Assembly: GCA_040753075.1 (NCBI GenBank)
Contig: JBFMHA010000012.1
Span: 9,223 to 73,222, forward strand
Origin: UBA6814 sp040753075
Lineage (GTDB): Bacteria; Desulfobacterota; Desulfovibrionia; Desulfovibrionales; Desulfovibrionaceae
Length of the DNA: 64,000 bases
Direction: 5' to 3'
This document shows positions 8,550 to 17,717 of the stretch, one piece after another. The stretch's first letter is position 1; each line of letters opens with the position of its first letter. The notes beneath the pieces were generated by a model that was not told the origin of the DNA, ran no database searches, and saw nothing but the letters and a program-made list of their open reading frames with translations. Position numbers and translations under genes: made by a program.

Positions 8550-9482
8550 ATGGACACCGAATACCGCGAGGACATGGTCGAGACCCTGCCCACCACCCGC
8601 AAGAACCCCCTGGAGAGGCACCTCCTCGTCACGGTGAGCGAAGACACCGCGCACCAGTCCGGCCTGCGCTTCGTGGGCAACTTCCTGCACGACCGGGAGA
8701 CCCTCCGGGTCACCCTGTTCTACGTGGCCCCCCTGCCGCCCGGCGCCTACGACAAGCACGACTTCGTGGCGGTGGAGCACGCCAACCTGACGGACCGCTC
8801 CGCCGAGCAGCGCGGCCGCCACGCCCTGGACAGGGCCGCCAAGGCCCTGGCCGGCATGGGCCTGCCCAAGGGCCACATCAAGACCAGATTCAAGTACCGG
8901 GAGTACTCCACGGCCCAGGACATCCTCACCGAGGCCCACCGCGGCCTCTACGACGCAGTGGTCCTGGGGCACCGCGGCATCTCGTCCCTGGAGCAGTTCT
9001 GGAGCCCCAGCGTGGGCCGCACCCTGATCGACTCCTCCTTCACGACGCCCCTGTGGGTCTGCCGCCGGCCGGACTACTCCCGCAAGCACGTGCTGCTCTG
9101 CCTGGACGGCTCGGGTCCCTCCCTGTGCGCGGCGGACCACGCGGGCTTCATCCTGGCCCGGGAGCCGGAGCACCGCCTGACCCTGTTCACGGTGCAGACG
9201 CCCACGCAGGAGGACGAGGCGGGCACCGGCCACATCTTCGGCCTGGCCCGCAAGACCCTGCTGGACAACGGAGTGCCGGCCGAACGCATCCGGACCAAGG
9301 CCGTGTCCAGTCCGGAGCCCGGCGCCGCCATTCTGGAGGAGGTCCGGGAAGGACGCTATGCGGCGGTGGGCATGGGCCGCACCGGCCGAGGCCGCGGCTT
9401 TCTCAAGCGCATCTTCCTGGGATCGGTGGGCGCGACGGTGTTCAACGGGCTGGAAGGCGCGGCCCTGTGGATCTGCCAGTAG
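8550..9482 (+). CDS. Tandem universal stress protein (UspA family)
   Basis: A 310-residue cytoplasmic protein built of two Usp domains (about 20-175 and 180-310). Each ends in a glycine-rich nucleotide-binding-like stretch: VVLGHRGISSLEQFWSPSVG in domain 1 and GMGRTGRGRGF in domain 2. Tandem Usp proteins bind ATP or AMP and are linked to energy or redox stress; no specific function can be read from the sequence. The ATG at 8550 has GAGG at 8541-8544; longer in-frame starts would include unlike, low-complexity sequence. It is convergent with the glycosyltransferase gene that follows, 51 bases apart. Confidence 0.88.
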   Translation: MDTEYREDMVETLPTTRKNPLERHLLVTVSEDTAHQSGLRFVGNFLHDRETLRVTLFYVAPLPPGAYDKHDFVAVEHANLTDRSAEQRGRHALDRAAKALAGMGLPKGHIKTRFKYREYSTAQDILTEAHRGLYDAVVLGHRGISSLEQFWSPSVGRTLIDSSFTTPLWVCRRPDYSRKHVLLCLDGSGPSLCAADHAGFILAREPEHRLTLFTVQTPTQEDEAGTGHIFGLARKTLLDNGVPAERIRTKAVSSPEPGAAILEEVREGRYAAVGMGRTGRGRGFLKRIFLGSVGATVFNGLEGAALWICQ

Positions 9483-9533
9483 CCTGTCAGGGCGCTGAAA
9501 GAGTCCTTCCGGGTTTTTTCCGGCAGCCCGCCA

Positions 9534-10661
9534 TCAGCCCGCCAGGCCCTCGTATATCTCCTCGTAGCGCCGGACCACGGCCGCCAGGCCGTAGCGGTCC
9601 AGGACCCGCTGCCGGGCCTTGCGCGAGAGCTCGGCCCGCTCCTCCGGCCGCATGGCCAGGATGGCGCGCAGGGCCATGGCCAGGGCCCGCGGGTTGCGCG
9701 GCGGCACGGCGACGCCGGCGTCGCCCGCCACCTCGGCCGCGTCGCCCACCTCGGTGACCACGCAGGGCACGCCGCAGCTCATGGCCTCGCCCACCACGTT
9801 GGGGAACCCCTCGCCAAAGGACGAAGAGAGCACATGCACGTCCAGGGCGGCCATGACCCGGGGCACGTCGTCCCGCCGGCCCAGGAGCCGCACCGCCCCG
9901 GCCAGGCCCGGAGAGTTCGCGAACCGGGCCAGGGCCGCATCGCCCTCCTCCACCCCGTCGCCGCAGAGCACGAAGTGCGCGCCGGGCACGGCCCGCGCCG
10001 CCTCGGCCGCGGCCGCGAAAAAGACGTCGTGCCCCTTCATGGGATCGTAGCGCGCCACCATGCCCACCACCGGCGCGTCCGCCGGGATGCCCCACTCGGC
10101 CCGCAGGGCGGCCCGGGCCGCCGGATCGGGACGGTAGCGGTCGGTGTCGAACCCGTTGGGCACCACCTCCCAGCGCCGCGGCCGGAACCCCAGCCGCCGG
10201 TGCACGTCCACCGCGATCCTGGAGTTTGCCAGCACCACGTCGGGCAGTCCCGACAGGCGGGCGTTGAGCCCCAGGGTCCAGCGGGTGAGCCGGCGGTACT
10301 TGTCCAATTCCATGTCCGAGCAGCGCAGGTTCCAGGCCACCCGCCGCACCCCGGCCAGCTTGGCCGCAAGCAGGCCCAGCAGGTCCGCATGATAGAGCCA
10401 GGTCTGCACCACGTCGGGCCGGAACCGGCGCATCACGCCCACCGCCCGCGCCAGGGCCGCGGGGGTGGGCAGGCCGCGCGAGAGGCCCAGGCTCTCCACC
10501 CGCACCCCGGCGGCCAGCACGGCCTCGGCAGTGGGCCCCGGGGCCAGCAGGCAGAGCACCTGCGAGGAGAACCGCTTCCGGTCCATGCCCCCCACCAGCT
10601 TGGCCAGCATGGCCTCGGCCCCGCCGGTGTTCAGCCCGGTTATGACGTGCAGTATGCGCAT
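9534..10661 (-). CDS. GT4-family glycosyltransferase
   Basis: A 375-residue GT-B-fold retaining glycosyltransferase. The N-terminal acceptor domain starts with ILHVITGLNTGGAEAMLAKLV, the diagnostic glycine-rich loop of the GT4 family. The C-terminal donor domain has VGMVARYDPMKGHDVFF and the E-x7-E region around SSFGEGFPNVVGEAMSCGVPCV. It probably adds one sugar to a lipid-linked glycan at the cytoplasmic face of the membrane; donor and acceptor are unknown. The ATG at 10661 overlaps the TGA of the upstream glycosyltransferase (TGATG), so the two are translationally coupled. A GTG one codon earlier is possible. Confidence 0.92.
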   Translation of the reverse strand: MRILHVITGLNTGGAEAMLAKLVGGMDRKRFSSQVLCLLAPGPTAEAVLAAGVRVESLGLSRGLPTPAALARAVGVMRRFRPDVVQTWLYHADLLGLLAAKLAGVRRVAWNLRCSDMELDKYRRLTRWTLGLNARLSGLPDVVLANSRIAVDVHRRLGFRPRRWEVVPNGFDTDRYRPDPAARAALRAEWGIPADAPVVGMVARYDPMKGHDVFFAAAAEAARAVPGAHFVLCGDGVEEGDAALARFANSPGLAGAVRLLGRRDDVPRVMAALDVHVLSSSFGEGFPNVVGEAMSCGVPCVVTEVGDAAEVAGDAGVAVPPRNPRALAMALRAILAMRPEERAELSRKARQRVLDRYGLAAVVRRYEEIYEGLAG

Positions 10662-11764
10662 CACCGCACCCCGGCCGCCTCCTCCAACAGGGCCTCGTAC
10701 TCGCGCACGATGCGCTCCGCCCGGTAGCGCTCGGCGGAGGCCGCCACCGCGGCCCGGCCCGGAGGCGCGTCCGCGGCCTGGCGGATGGCCCGGGCCAGGT
10801 CCGCGGGGCTCCCCGGTTCGGCCAGGAACCCGTTGACGCCGTCCGCGACGATCTCGTCCAGCCCGCCCGGGCAGCGGAAGGCGGCCACCGGCGTGCCCAG
10901 GGTCAGGGCCTCCAGCACCACGTTGGGCAGGCCCTCGTAGCGCGAGGAGAGCACGAACAGGTCCGCGGCGGCCAGCCAGGGATAGGGATTCTCCTGGAAC
11001 CCGGCGAAGACCGCCCGGCCGGCCAGGCCCAGATGGCGGGCCTGGGTCTCCAGGGTCTCCCGCAGGGGCCCCTGGCCCAGGACGGTGAGATGGAACCGGT
11101 CCGCCGGCAGGAGGGCCAGGGCCTCCAGGAGCAGGTCGAAGCCCTTCTGGCGCAGGAGCTTGCCCGCGGCCACCAGGTTCACCCGGCCCGGGGGCAGGTC
11201 CGCCCGGCCGGCCGCGGCCCGGGAGCGCACCGCGTCCGCATCCACCGGGTTGGGGATGGTCCGGGCCCGGTCCGCGGGCACGCCGAAGCGCTCCACCAGG
11301 TCGTCGCGCATGTCCCCGGACTGGCAGACCACCCGGTCGAAGCGCGGGTAGAGCAGGCGGTAGAGCAGGCGGAACAGGCCCGGGTACGGGCTCTGGCCCA
11401 GGTTCAGGCTGGGGATGTTGGTCTCCCGCGCCACCAGGGCCGGCCCCGGCCGGCCGTACAGGGGCCGGGCGAGCATGGCCAGGAGGTTCAGGTGGCCCAG
11501 GGTGGTGAAGAGCACGTCCGGCCGGGTGCGGCGGACCAGGGCCGCCAGGCGCAGCACCGCGCCCCGCGCCCGGGAGCTGCCCAGGTCGTGCGCGGGCACG
11601 TCCGGAGGGACCTGGCCCGCGTAGGGGCCGGACAGGGTGGCTGCGGCCAGCTCCGGCGCAAAACGCGCCCGGTCCAGATGGGCCAGCAGGGTCAGGGCCA
11701 CCCGCTCGGCGCCCCCGCCGGCCAGGGAGGGAATGGCGAACAGGACGCGCAGGGGCCGGGGCAC
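10661..11764 (-). CDS. GT4-family glycosyltransferase
   Basis: A 367-residue GT-B glycosyltransferase with the N-terminal loop VLFAIPSLAGGGAERVALTL and a donor-binding half with AAGKLLRQKGFDLLLEAL and SSRYEGLPNVVLEALTLGTPV, the two-glutamate region of GT4. It starts with GTG (no ATG is suitably placed), 4 bases after the stop of the tetR-like gene. It overlaps the next glycosyltransferase by one base. The pair sits at the edge of the glycan island and probably works on the same oligosaccharide. Confidence 0.92.
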   Translation of the reverse strand: MPRPLRVLFAIPSLAGGGAERVALTLLAHLDRARFAPELAAATLSGPYAGQVPPDVPAHDLGSSRARGAVLRLAALVRRTRPDVLFTTLGHLNLLAMLARPLYGRPGPALVARETNIPSLNLGQSPYPGLFRLLYRLLYPRFDRVVCQSGDMRDDLVERFGVPADRARTIPNPVDADAVRSRAAAGRADLPPGRVNLVAAGKLLRQKGFDLLLEALALLPADRFHLTVLGQGPLRETLETQARHLGLAGRAVFAGFQENPYPWLAAADLFVLSSRYEGLPNVVLEALTLGTPVAAFRCPGGLDEIVADGVNGFLAEPGSPADLARAIRQAADAPPGRAAVAASAERYRAERIVREYEALLEEAAGVR

Positions 11765-11768
11765 GGGT

Positions 11769-12356
11769 TCAGGAGGAGCAGGAGGAGGTCAGGCGGCAGC
11801 GCGTGGACACGATGAGGGCCTGGCGCAGGGCCTCGCGGTCTTCGTGGAAGAACAGGTGCAGCCAGGCCGCGCCGATGAGGCCGGCGAACAGGGCCATGGC
11901 CGTCTCCCGCACCGGGATCTGCACGATGCTGCGGTCCTCCACGCCCTTCCCGATCAGGTCCTGGAGAAAGTCGGTGTACATCCGGTGCAGGGTGAAGGTG
12001 TCCATGTCCGGCCCGGAGGTGAATCCCTTCATCTTCTCGAAGGGCCGGTTCTTGAGCAGGAGCAGGCACTCGTTCTTGTGCGAAACCAGGAAGGCGAAAA
12101 AGGAGTCGATGAACTGCATGACCCGGCCCAGCCCATCCCCGGTCTCGGAAACCGCCTGCCGGGAGTGCTTGTACAGGGCGTTCATGGTCTGCCAGGTCAG
12201 GATGTGGAGCAGGTTGTCCTTGGTCTTGAAGTGGTAGATGATGGTGCCGCCCGCCACTCCGGCCCGATCCGCGATCTCCGATACCGGGGTGTGCTCGAAT
12301 CCCTTTTCCGCAAACAACTCGCACGCTACGCCGAGAATGGCTTCAATCTTGTCCAC
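11769..12356 (-). CDS. TetR-family transcriptional regulator
   Basis: A 195-residue regulator. The N-terminal helix-turn-helix (about 1-50; AILGVACELFAEKGFEHTPVSEIADRAGV, then GTIIYHFKTKDNLL) is typical of TetR. The C-terminal ligand domain ends in a hydrophobic helix and an odd Cys/Ser-rich tail. The start codon is GTG with GGGG nearby. It sits between the AI-2E-type permease gene and two glycosyltransferases on the same strand, so it may regulate the permease or itself; I cannot identify an operator. Confidence 0.88.
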   Translation of the reverse strand: MDKIEAILGVACELFAEKGFEHTPVSEIADRAGVAGGTIIYHFKTKDNLLHILTWQTMNALYKHSRQAVSETGDGLGRVMQFIDSFFAFLVSHKNECLLLLKNRPFEKMKGFTSGPDMDTFTLHRMYTDFLQDLIGKGVEDRSIVQIPVRETAMALFAGLIGAAWLHLFFHEDREALRQALIVSTRCRLTSSCSS

Positions 12357-12417
12357 GTGATGCCCCGTACGCTAAACCGTTGACGCCCCTGCCTTCTCCG
12401 ATCCGGCCGAAAAAACA

Positions 12418-13590
12418 CTACCCTTTCGCCGGCCGGTTGGGCAAGCACTCTTTCTCCCGGGTCAGGCGCTCCTGGTATTCCTCACTGTAGATATTGATCA
12501 TGGCCATGGTGAAGGAAAGGATGAGCGGGCCGTAGAGGATGCCCAGGGCTCCGAAGGTCTGCAGCCCGCCGATGACCGCCAGGAAGATGAACAGGGTGGA
12601 CACCCCCGAGGCCCCGCGCATGAAGTAGGGCCGCAGGAAGGTGTCGATGCTGGTGACCAGGAGCCCGCTCCACAGGAGCAGAAACACCGCCCCCTGCCAG
12701 TTCCCCTCCACCAGCAGCCAGGCCGTGGCCGGAATCCAGATGAGCCCGGTGCCCACCACCGGGATCAGGGAGGCGAACCCCATCATGGTGCCCCAGAACA
12801 GGCCGGGGATGCCCACCAGGGCCAGGCCCACCCCGCCCACCAGCCCCTGGAGCAGGGCCACCAGGAGGCCGCCCACCAGCACCGCCCGGGACACCTTGCG
12901 CAGGGAGTCGATGATGGCGTCCTCCTGGTGCCGGCGAAGGGGGGTGAGCCGGCGCAGGGTATCCAGCCAGTGCCGGCCGTCCTTGAGCAGGAAGAAGAGG
13001 ATGAAGAGCATGAGCAGGAAGTGGAACAGGATGTAGACCGCGTTGCCCAGGAAATGGGTGCCGAAGGTCAGGAGCTCCTGCCCCATGCGCCGGGACAGGG
13101 ACAGGATGTTGGACTGGATCTCGGCCTCGGTGAGCACCAGGCCGGGAAAGCGTCCCCGGGCCCAGTCCAGGGCGCTCTGGAGCGAGCTCTGGTGCACCAG
13201 GTCCGAGAGGTTGGCGCCGGAGAGCCACTGGTTGAGGCGGGCGACGGACTGCACCCCCTGGGTGGCCAGGCCGCCCAGGAACACCGCGGTGGGCAGGGCC
13301 ACGCAGAAGACCACCACCCCCAGGACCATGACCGAGGCCACCGGCTGGCTGCGGCCCAGCCGCTCCACCAGCCGGGCCTGCACCGGATGGAAGATCGCCG
13401 CCAGCACCGCGGCCAGGATGAAGGTGTGGACGAACGGGCTGAAGATGCGCAGGGCTTGCCACAGGCCGAAAAGCAGGAGCGCCAGCAGGGCCAGGGTGTG
13501 CAGGCCGAGGGCGCTCCGGGCTTCTCCGGCGGCGTGGGCGTCGTGCTTCTCGATCCCGGGATCACGATCCCGCACGGGCTCCTGGCTCAT
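12418..13590 (-). CDS. AI-2E-family transporter (PerM/YdiK type)
   Basis: A 390-residue multi-pass inner-membrane protein of the AI-2 exporter (TqsA/YdiK/PerM) superfamily. Two N-terminal helices (about 28-75) are followed by one near 85-105, a long soluble loop (about 110-160), then a cluster of five helices (about 165-355). Family motifs include LRRLTPLRRHQEDAIIDSLRKV and the GIPGLFWGTMMGFASLIPVVGTGLIW block. Substrate cannot be inferred; many members have nothing to do with AI-2. A 138-base gap separates it from wbpE upstream, so it is probably a separate transcription unit that may continue into the tetR-like gene. Confidence 0.88.
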   Translation of the reverse strand: MSQEPVRDRDPGIEKHDAHAAGEARSALGLHTLALLALLLFGLWQALRIFSPFVHTFILAAVLAAIFHPVQARLVERLGRSQPVASVMVLGVVVFCVALPTAVFLGGLATQGVQSVARLNQWLSGANLSDLVHQSSLQSALDWARGRFPGLVLTEAEIQSNILSLSRRMGQELLTFGTHFLGNAVYILFHFLLMLFILFFLLKDGRHWLDTLRRLTPLRRHQEDAIIDSLRKVSRAVLVGGLLVALLQGLVGGVGLALVGIPGLFWGTMMGFASLIPVVGTGLIWIPATAWLLVEGNWQGAVFLLLWSGLLVTSIDTFLRPYFMRGASGVSTLFIFLAVIGGLQTFGALGILYGPLILSFTMAMINIYSEEYQERLTREKECLPNRPAKG

Positions 13591-13644
13591 GGTATCCTCG
13601 CGGGGTTGCCGGCCGAAGTCCTGGCCGGGGTGGAGCCATTCATA

Positions 13645-13673
13645 GCCGGGCTTGCCCCGGGGGGCAAGCCGGC
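13645..13673. other. GC-rich hairpin between wbpE and the permease gene
   Basis: A near-perfect inverted repeat (13-bp stem with one bulged G, 2-base loop) lies 56 bases beyond the wbpE stop. There is no T-run on either side, so a role as terminator of the wbp operon is possible but not shown. Confidence 0.35.
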
Positions 13674-13728
13674 TTCCCCGACCAGGAAAGGCCTGGGCCG
13701 CTGTCGCCGCAACGCGGCGGAAGAGCGG

Positions 13729-14910
13729 CTACGCCCCGCGGGCCTCGGCCACGGCCTCGGCCACGGCCTTGCAGACCGTGTCCTGGGTGGCCTGGTCCAG
13801 GTAGGGGTGCATGGGCAGGGAGAGGATGCGGGCCGAGCAGTCCTCGGACACGGGCATGTCGCCCCGCGCGTAGCCCAGGTGGGCGTAGGCGGTCTGCAGA
13901 TGCAGCGGGCAGGGGTAGTACACCGCGCTGGGCACGCCCCGGGCCTTGAGCCCGGCCGCCACCTTGTCCCGGTCCGCGTCCAGCATGACCGAGTACTGGG
14001 CCCAGGAGCTGCCGTAGCCCGCCGGAACCGTGGGCGCGGTCACGCCGGGAACCCCGGCCAGGCCCGCGGCGTAGCGGTCCGCGGCCTGCCGCCGGGCCGC
14101 CAGCTCCTGCGGGAACGCGGCCAGCTTGGGCAGCAGGATGGCCGCCTGCAGGGTGTCCAGCCGGGCGTTCAGGCCCAGCCGGGCGTTGTCGTACTTGTGG
14201 CTGCCCTTGCCGTGCACCCGGATGGACTTGAGCACCGCCGCGGTGTCCGGGTCCGCGGTGAACACCGCGCCTCCGTCGCCGTAGCAGCCCAGAGGCTTGG
14301 CCGGGAAGAAGCTGGTGGTCGCGGCGTGGCCGAAGGCGCAGGCCTTCTTGCCGTTCAACTCGCCGCCGAAGCCCTGGGCCGCGTCCTCCAGCAGGAGCAG
14401 GCCGCCCTCGGCGCACAGGGCCTCGATGAGCGGGTAGTCGGCGGGCAGGCCGAAGAGGTCCACGGAAATCACCGCCCGGGGCCGCAGCCTCTTGCCCCGG
14501 CAGGCCGCGGGCAAGGGATAGATGGACGGGTCGCCCGCCTCCACCGCGTCCATGGCCTTGGCCAGGGACGTGGGGTCCAGGTTGAAGGTGACGGGATCGA
14601 TGTCCACGTACACCGGGGTCGCGCCCAGGAGCGTCACCACCTCGGCCGTGGCGATGAAGGTGAAGGGCGTGGTGAACACCGCGTCCCCGGGCCCCACGCC
14701 CCAGGCCATGAGGGCCATGAGCAGGGCGTCGGTGCCGTTGGCGCAGGTCACGCAGTGGGGCGCGCCAGCGTACGCGGCCAGGGCCTGCTCCAGTTCGGCC
14801 ACTTCCGGCCCCATGATGAAGTTGCCGTGGGCCAGGACCGCGTCCATGCGGGCGCGGATGTCGGTTTCCAGGGCCGCGAACTGGGCCTTGAGGTCGATGA
14901 ACGGGATCAT
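13729..14910 (-). CDS. wbpE: UDP-2-acetamido-2-deoxy-3-oxo-glucuronate aminotransferase (DegT family)
   Basis: PLP-dependent DegT/DnrJ/EryC1 aminotransferase of 393 residues. The PLP lysine is Lys205 in TSFFPAKPLGCYGDGGA, and the opening IPFIDLKAQ and the phosphate-site CANGTDALLMAL fit WbpE/WlbC. It transfers an amino group from glutamate to C3 of the 3-keto uronic acid made by the WbpB half of the upstream fused protein. There is an unusual insertion near residues 118-145 (Pro/Arg-rich) before VISVDLFG. It starts 12 bases after the fused gene with GAGGAG upstream, and is last in the operon. Confidence 0.88.
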   Translation of the reverse strand: MIPFIDLKAQFAALETDIRARMDAVLAHGNFIMGPEVAELEQALAAYAGAPHCVTCANGTDALLMALMAWGVGPGDAVFTTPFTFIATAEVVTLLGATPVYVDIDPVTFNLDPTSLAKAMDAVEAGDPSIYPLPAACRGKRLRPRAVISVDLFGLPADYPLIEALCAEGGLLLLEDAAQGFGGELNGKKACAFGHAATTSFFPAKPLGCYGDGGAVFTADPDTAAVLKSIRVHGKGSHKYDNARLGLNARLDTLQAAILLPKLAAFPQELAARRQAADRYAAGLAGVPGVTAPTVPAGYGSSWAQYSVMLDADRDKVAAGLKARGVPSAVYYPCPLHLQTAYAHLGYARGDMPVSEDCSARILSLPMHPYLDQATQDTVCKAVAEAVAEARGA

Positions 14911-14922
14911 GCCTGTGCTCCT

Positions 14923-16518
14923 CTATTCGGTGCGGGCCGCAGGCGCCAAGCCGGCGGGGGTCTTTTCGTAGGTTTCGCCGCAGGCCGGGCAGGCCAGGTC
15001 CGGGCCCAGCTTCTCGCCGCAGGCGCACACCCAGCCCATGGGCCGGGCCGGGTTGCCGTAGACCAGGGCGTGGTCAGGCACGTCCCGGGTCACCACCGCG
15101 CCCGCGCCCACGAAGGCGTAGCGGCCCACGGTGTTGCCGCAGACGATGGTGGAGTTGGCCCCCAGGGTCGCGCCCTTCCTCACCAGGGTGGGCCGCACCT
15201 CGTCCATGCGCCGGATGTGGGCCCGGGGGTTGTACACGTTGGTGAACACCATGGACGGGCCGCAGAACACGTCGTCCTCCAGGGTCACGCCCTTGTACAC
15301 CGACACGTTGTTCTGGATCTTGCAGCCGTCGCCGATGGACACGTCCGGCCCCGCCACCACGTTCTGGCCCAGGTTGCAGTTGCGGCCGACGGCCGTGCCC
15401 CCCAGCACGTGGGTGAAGTGCCAGATCTTCGTGCCCTCCCCGATGCTCGCGCCCGGGTCCACCACCGCGGTCTCGTGCACGAAGGCCGCGGGGGCCGCCG
15501 CGGGCTCGGGCCGGGCCGCGAGGCGCGCCTCGCAGCCCCGGTCCATGGAGTGCTGCGCCGCATTGAGCACCCGGAGCACGTCCAGGCCCTCGGCCCCGTC
15601 GGTCACGGGCCGCCGTCCGGTGGCCATGCACTCCAGGAAATGGGCGCACTCGTTGCGCAGGGGTTCGGCCTGGGGGATGTCCACCCGCTCGGCCTCGGCC
15701 TTGACCGGCACCGGCATGTTCCGCTTCCAGTTGATGGCGTGGGCGTAGAGCAGGAGCTTGTCCGCCCAGGGCAGGGTGTCGTCGAACACCGCCATCTTCT
15801 TCTCGCCCACCACCACCAGCTTCTGCTCCTTGAACGGGTGCAGCCAGGACACGAACACGTGGGCCTTGAGGCCCGAGGGGAAATCCAGGTGGGTGGTGGT
15901 CACGTCCGCGATGTCCCGGTGCAGGTAGTTGCCCCCGGTGGCCAGCACCCGCTCCGGCATCTCCCCGGCCAGGGAGAGGATCATGGAGATGTCGTGCGGC
16001 GCGAACGACCACAGGATGTTCTCCTCGCGCCGGATCTTCCCCAGGTTCAGGCGGTTGGAGTAGATGTAGTCGATGCGGCCCAGCTCCCCGGCCGCGGCCA
16101 GCTCCTTGAGCCGGATGAACACCGGGTGGTACTGGAGCAGGTGCCCCACCATGAGGGTCAGGCCCGCGGCGTCGGCCTGCCGCGCCAGGGCCGCGGCCTC
16201 GGCCTCGTCCAGGGCCAGGGGCTTCTCCACGAACACGTGCTTGCCCGCGGCCAGGGCCTCCCGGGCCACGGACGCATGGGTTTCGGCCGGGCTGGCCACC
16301 ACCACGCCGGCAATGTCCTCTCGCCGCAGCACCTCGGACAGGGCCAGGCAGGTCTCCACGTCCGGGTACTGCTCGCGGAAGGCGTCCAGCACGGTCTCGT
16401 TGGTGTCGCAGATGAGCCGCAGGGCTCCCAGCGCGGCGAAGTTCCGCACCAGGTTCTTGCCCCAGTAGCCGGAGCCGATGACGGCGACCCGGGGCGTGCT
16501 TGCAGTTGGTTCGCTCAC
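14923..16518 (-). CDS. Fused UDP-GlcNAcA 3-dehydrogenase (WbpB) and N-acetyltransferase (WbpD)
   Basis: A 531-residue fusion. Residues about 8-315 form a Gfo/Idh/MocA oxidoreductase with Rossmann motif VIGSGYWGKN and the HVFVEKPLALD catalytic EKP motif (WbpB/WlbA). Residues about 330-490 form a left-handed beta-helix acetyltransferase with the WbpD-type IWHFTHVLGG start. The C-terminus holds a small Cys4 cluster (CACG ... CPACG) typical of WbpD homologues. WbpB oxidises C3 of UDP-GlcNAcA; WbpD acetylates the 3-amino sugar after WbpE. Fusing steps 1 and 3 around WbpE suggests channelling. The GTG at 16518, with AGGA upstream, begins the homologous region; earlier codons are unlike the family. 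It lies 38 bases after wbpI. Confidence 0.88.
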   Translation of the reverse strand: MSEPTASTPRVAVIGSGYWGKNLVRNFAALGALRLICDTNETVLDAFREQYPDVETCLALSEVLRREDIAGVVVASPAETHASVAREALAAGKHVFVEKPLALDEAEAAALARQADAAGLTLMVGHLLQYHPVFIRLKELAAAGELGRIDYIYSNRLNLGKIRREENILWSFAPHDISMILSLAGEMPERVLATGGNYLHRDIADVTTTHLDFPSGLKAHVFVSWLHPFKEQKLVVVGEKKMAVFDDTLPWADKLLLYAHAINWKRNMPVPVKAEAERVDIPQAEPLRNECAHFLECMATGRRPVTDGAEGLDVLRVLNAAQHSMDRGCEARLAARPEPAAAPAAFVHETAVVDPGASIGEGTKIWHFTHVLGGTAVGRNCNLGQNVVAGPDVSIGDGCKIQNNVSVYKGVTLEDDVFCGPSMVFTNVYNPRAHIRRMDEVRPTLVRKGATLGANSTIVCGNTVGRYAFVGAGAVVTRDVPDHALVYGNPARPMGWVCACGEKLGPDLACPACGETYEKTPAGLAPAARTE

Positions 16519-16556
16519 AGTTCCTATCCTCTCGTTCGGTGGTTGGTACGCCCGTC

Positions 16557-17717
16557 TCAGGCCAGCACGCGCTCCATGACCGCGGCCATGGTCTCCCCGG
16601 CCCGGCCGGAGCCATAGAAATCCGCATCGGCGGGAACGGTCAACACCCGCATCCTGTCCAGGGCCCGCAGGATATCCTCCTTCCGGGTCCCGGCCACCAC
16701 GTTGCAGCCCGCCTCCACCAGCTCCACCCATTCGGTTTCGTCGCGCACGGTCACGCAGGGCACGCCGTGGAAGAAGGCCTCCTTCTGCACCCCGCCCGAG
16801 TCGGTGCAGACCACCCGGGCGTCCATCTCCAGCCGCACCATGTCCAGGTAGCTCAGGGGCTCGGTCACGGTGATGCCGTCCAAAAGCTCATTGGCCCGCC
16901 CGCACCGGTCCAGCACCGCCCTGGTGCGGGGGTGAAGGGGCAGGACCACGGGCAGATCCCGGGCGGCCTCGGCCAGTGCGCCCAGAATTCCCTCCAGCCG
17001 GGCCGGGTCGTCGGTATTCTCGGCCCGGTGCACCGTGGCCAGGACGTAGCCCCGGGACTCGAGGCCCATGTCCTCCAGCACCCGGCTCCCGGCCCGAGCC
17101 CTGTCCGCGTAGTACCGGGCCGCGTCGTACATCACGTCGCCCACGTTGGCCACCAGGGGGCCGGACAGGTCGCCCAGCCGGGGCAGGCCCGCGGCCGCGG
17201 CGGGGTCCAGGAGCCGGCCGCCGACGGCGGGGTCGGGGAAGCCCTCCCGCTTCAGGTTGGCCACCGCCGTGACGGTGGGCGCGAAAAGGACTGCGGACAC
17301 GTGGTCGGCCAGGACCCGGTTGACCTCCTCGGGCATGGCCCGGTTGAAGGACCGCAGCCCCGCCTCCACGTGGAAGACCGGGATGTGCAGCTTGGCCGCG
17401 GCCAGGGCTCCGGCCAGGGTGGAGTTGGTGTCCCCGAGCACCACCACCGCGGCGGGACGGTCCTCCAGAAGCGCGGCCTCCACCCGCTCCAGGATGCGGC
17501 CGGTCATGGCCCCGTGCGAGCCGGAGCCCACGCCCAGGCTGCGCGCCGGGGCGGGGATGCCCAACTCGTCGAAGAAGACCTGGGACATGTTGCGATCGTA
17601 GTGCTGGCCAGTGTGCACCAGGCTCGGCCGCAGCCGACCTCCCCCCTTCAGGGCGCGGACCACCATGGCGGCCTTGATGAATTGGGGCCGGGCTCCGGCG
17701 ATGATCGAGATGTTCAT
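16557..17717 (-). CDS. wbpI: UDP-GlcNAc(3NAc)A 2-epimerase (non-hydrolysing, WbpI-like)
   Basis: A 386-residue non-hydrolysing UDP-HexNAc 2-epimerase. Motifs in order: GARPQFIKAA, HTGQHYD, LGDTNSTLAG, HVEAGLRSF, MPEEVNR, TVHRAEN and CTDSGGVQKEA with the conserved DSGG. Sequence alone does not separate WecB (UDP-GlcNAc) from WbpI, but the neighbouring WbpB-WbpD and WbpE point to UDP-GlcNAc(3NAc)A to UDP-ManNAc(3NAc)A. WbpA, the UDP-GlcNAc 6-dehydrogenase that starts this pathway, is not in the window. The ATG at 17717 overlaps the upstream stop (ATGA), with AAAGGAG before it. Confidence 0.87.
   Translation of the reverse strand: MNISIIAGARPQFIKAAMVVRALKGGGRLRPSLVHTGQHYDRNMSQVFFDELGIPAPARSLGVGSGSHGAMTGRILERVEAALLEDRPAAVVVLGDTNSTLAGALAAAKLHIPVFHVEAGLRSFNRAMPEEVNRVLADHVSAVLFAPTVTAVANLKREGFPDPAVGGRLLDPAAAAGLPRLGDLSGPLVANVGDVMYDAARYYADRARAGSRVLEDMGLESRGYVLATVHRAENTDDPARLEGILGALAEAARDLPVVLPLHPRTRAVLDRCGRANELLDGITVTEPLSYLDMVRLEMDARVVCTDSGGVQKEAFFHGVPCVTVRDETEWVELVEAGCNVVAGTRKEDILRALDRMRVLTVPADADFYGSGRAGETMAAVMERVLA

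Noticed and set aside
13645..13673. Intrinsic terminator of the wbp operon
   Set aside because: The hairpin is strong but has no T-run on the minus strand, so I list it only as a hairpin.
12928..16617. Very long open frame on the plus strand across the permease and wbp genes
   Set aside because: It is antisense to three well-supported genes, has His/Gly/Arg/Val-rich composition typical of reversed high-GC coding sequence, and no family motif.
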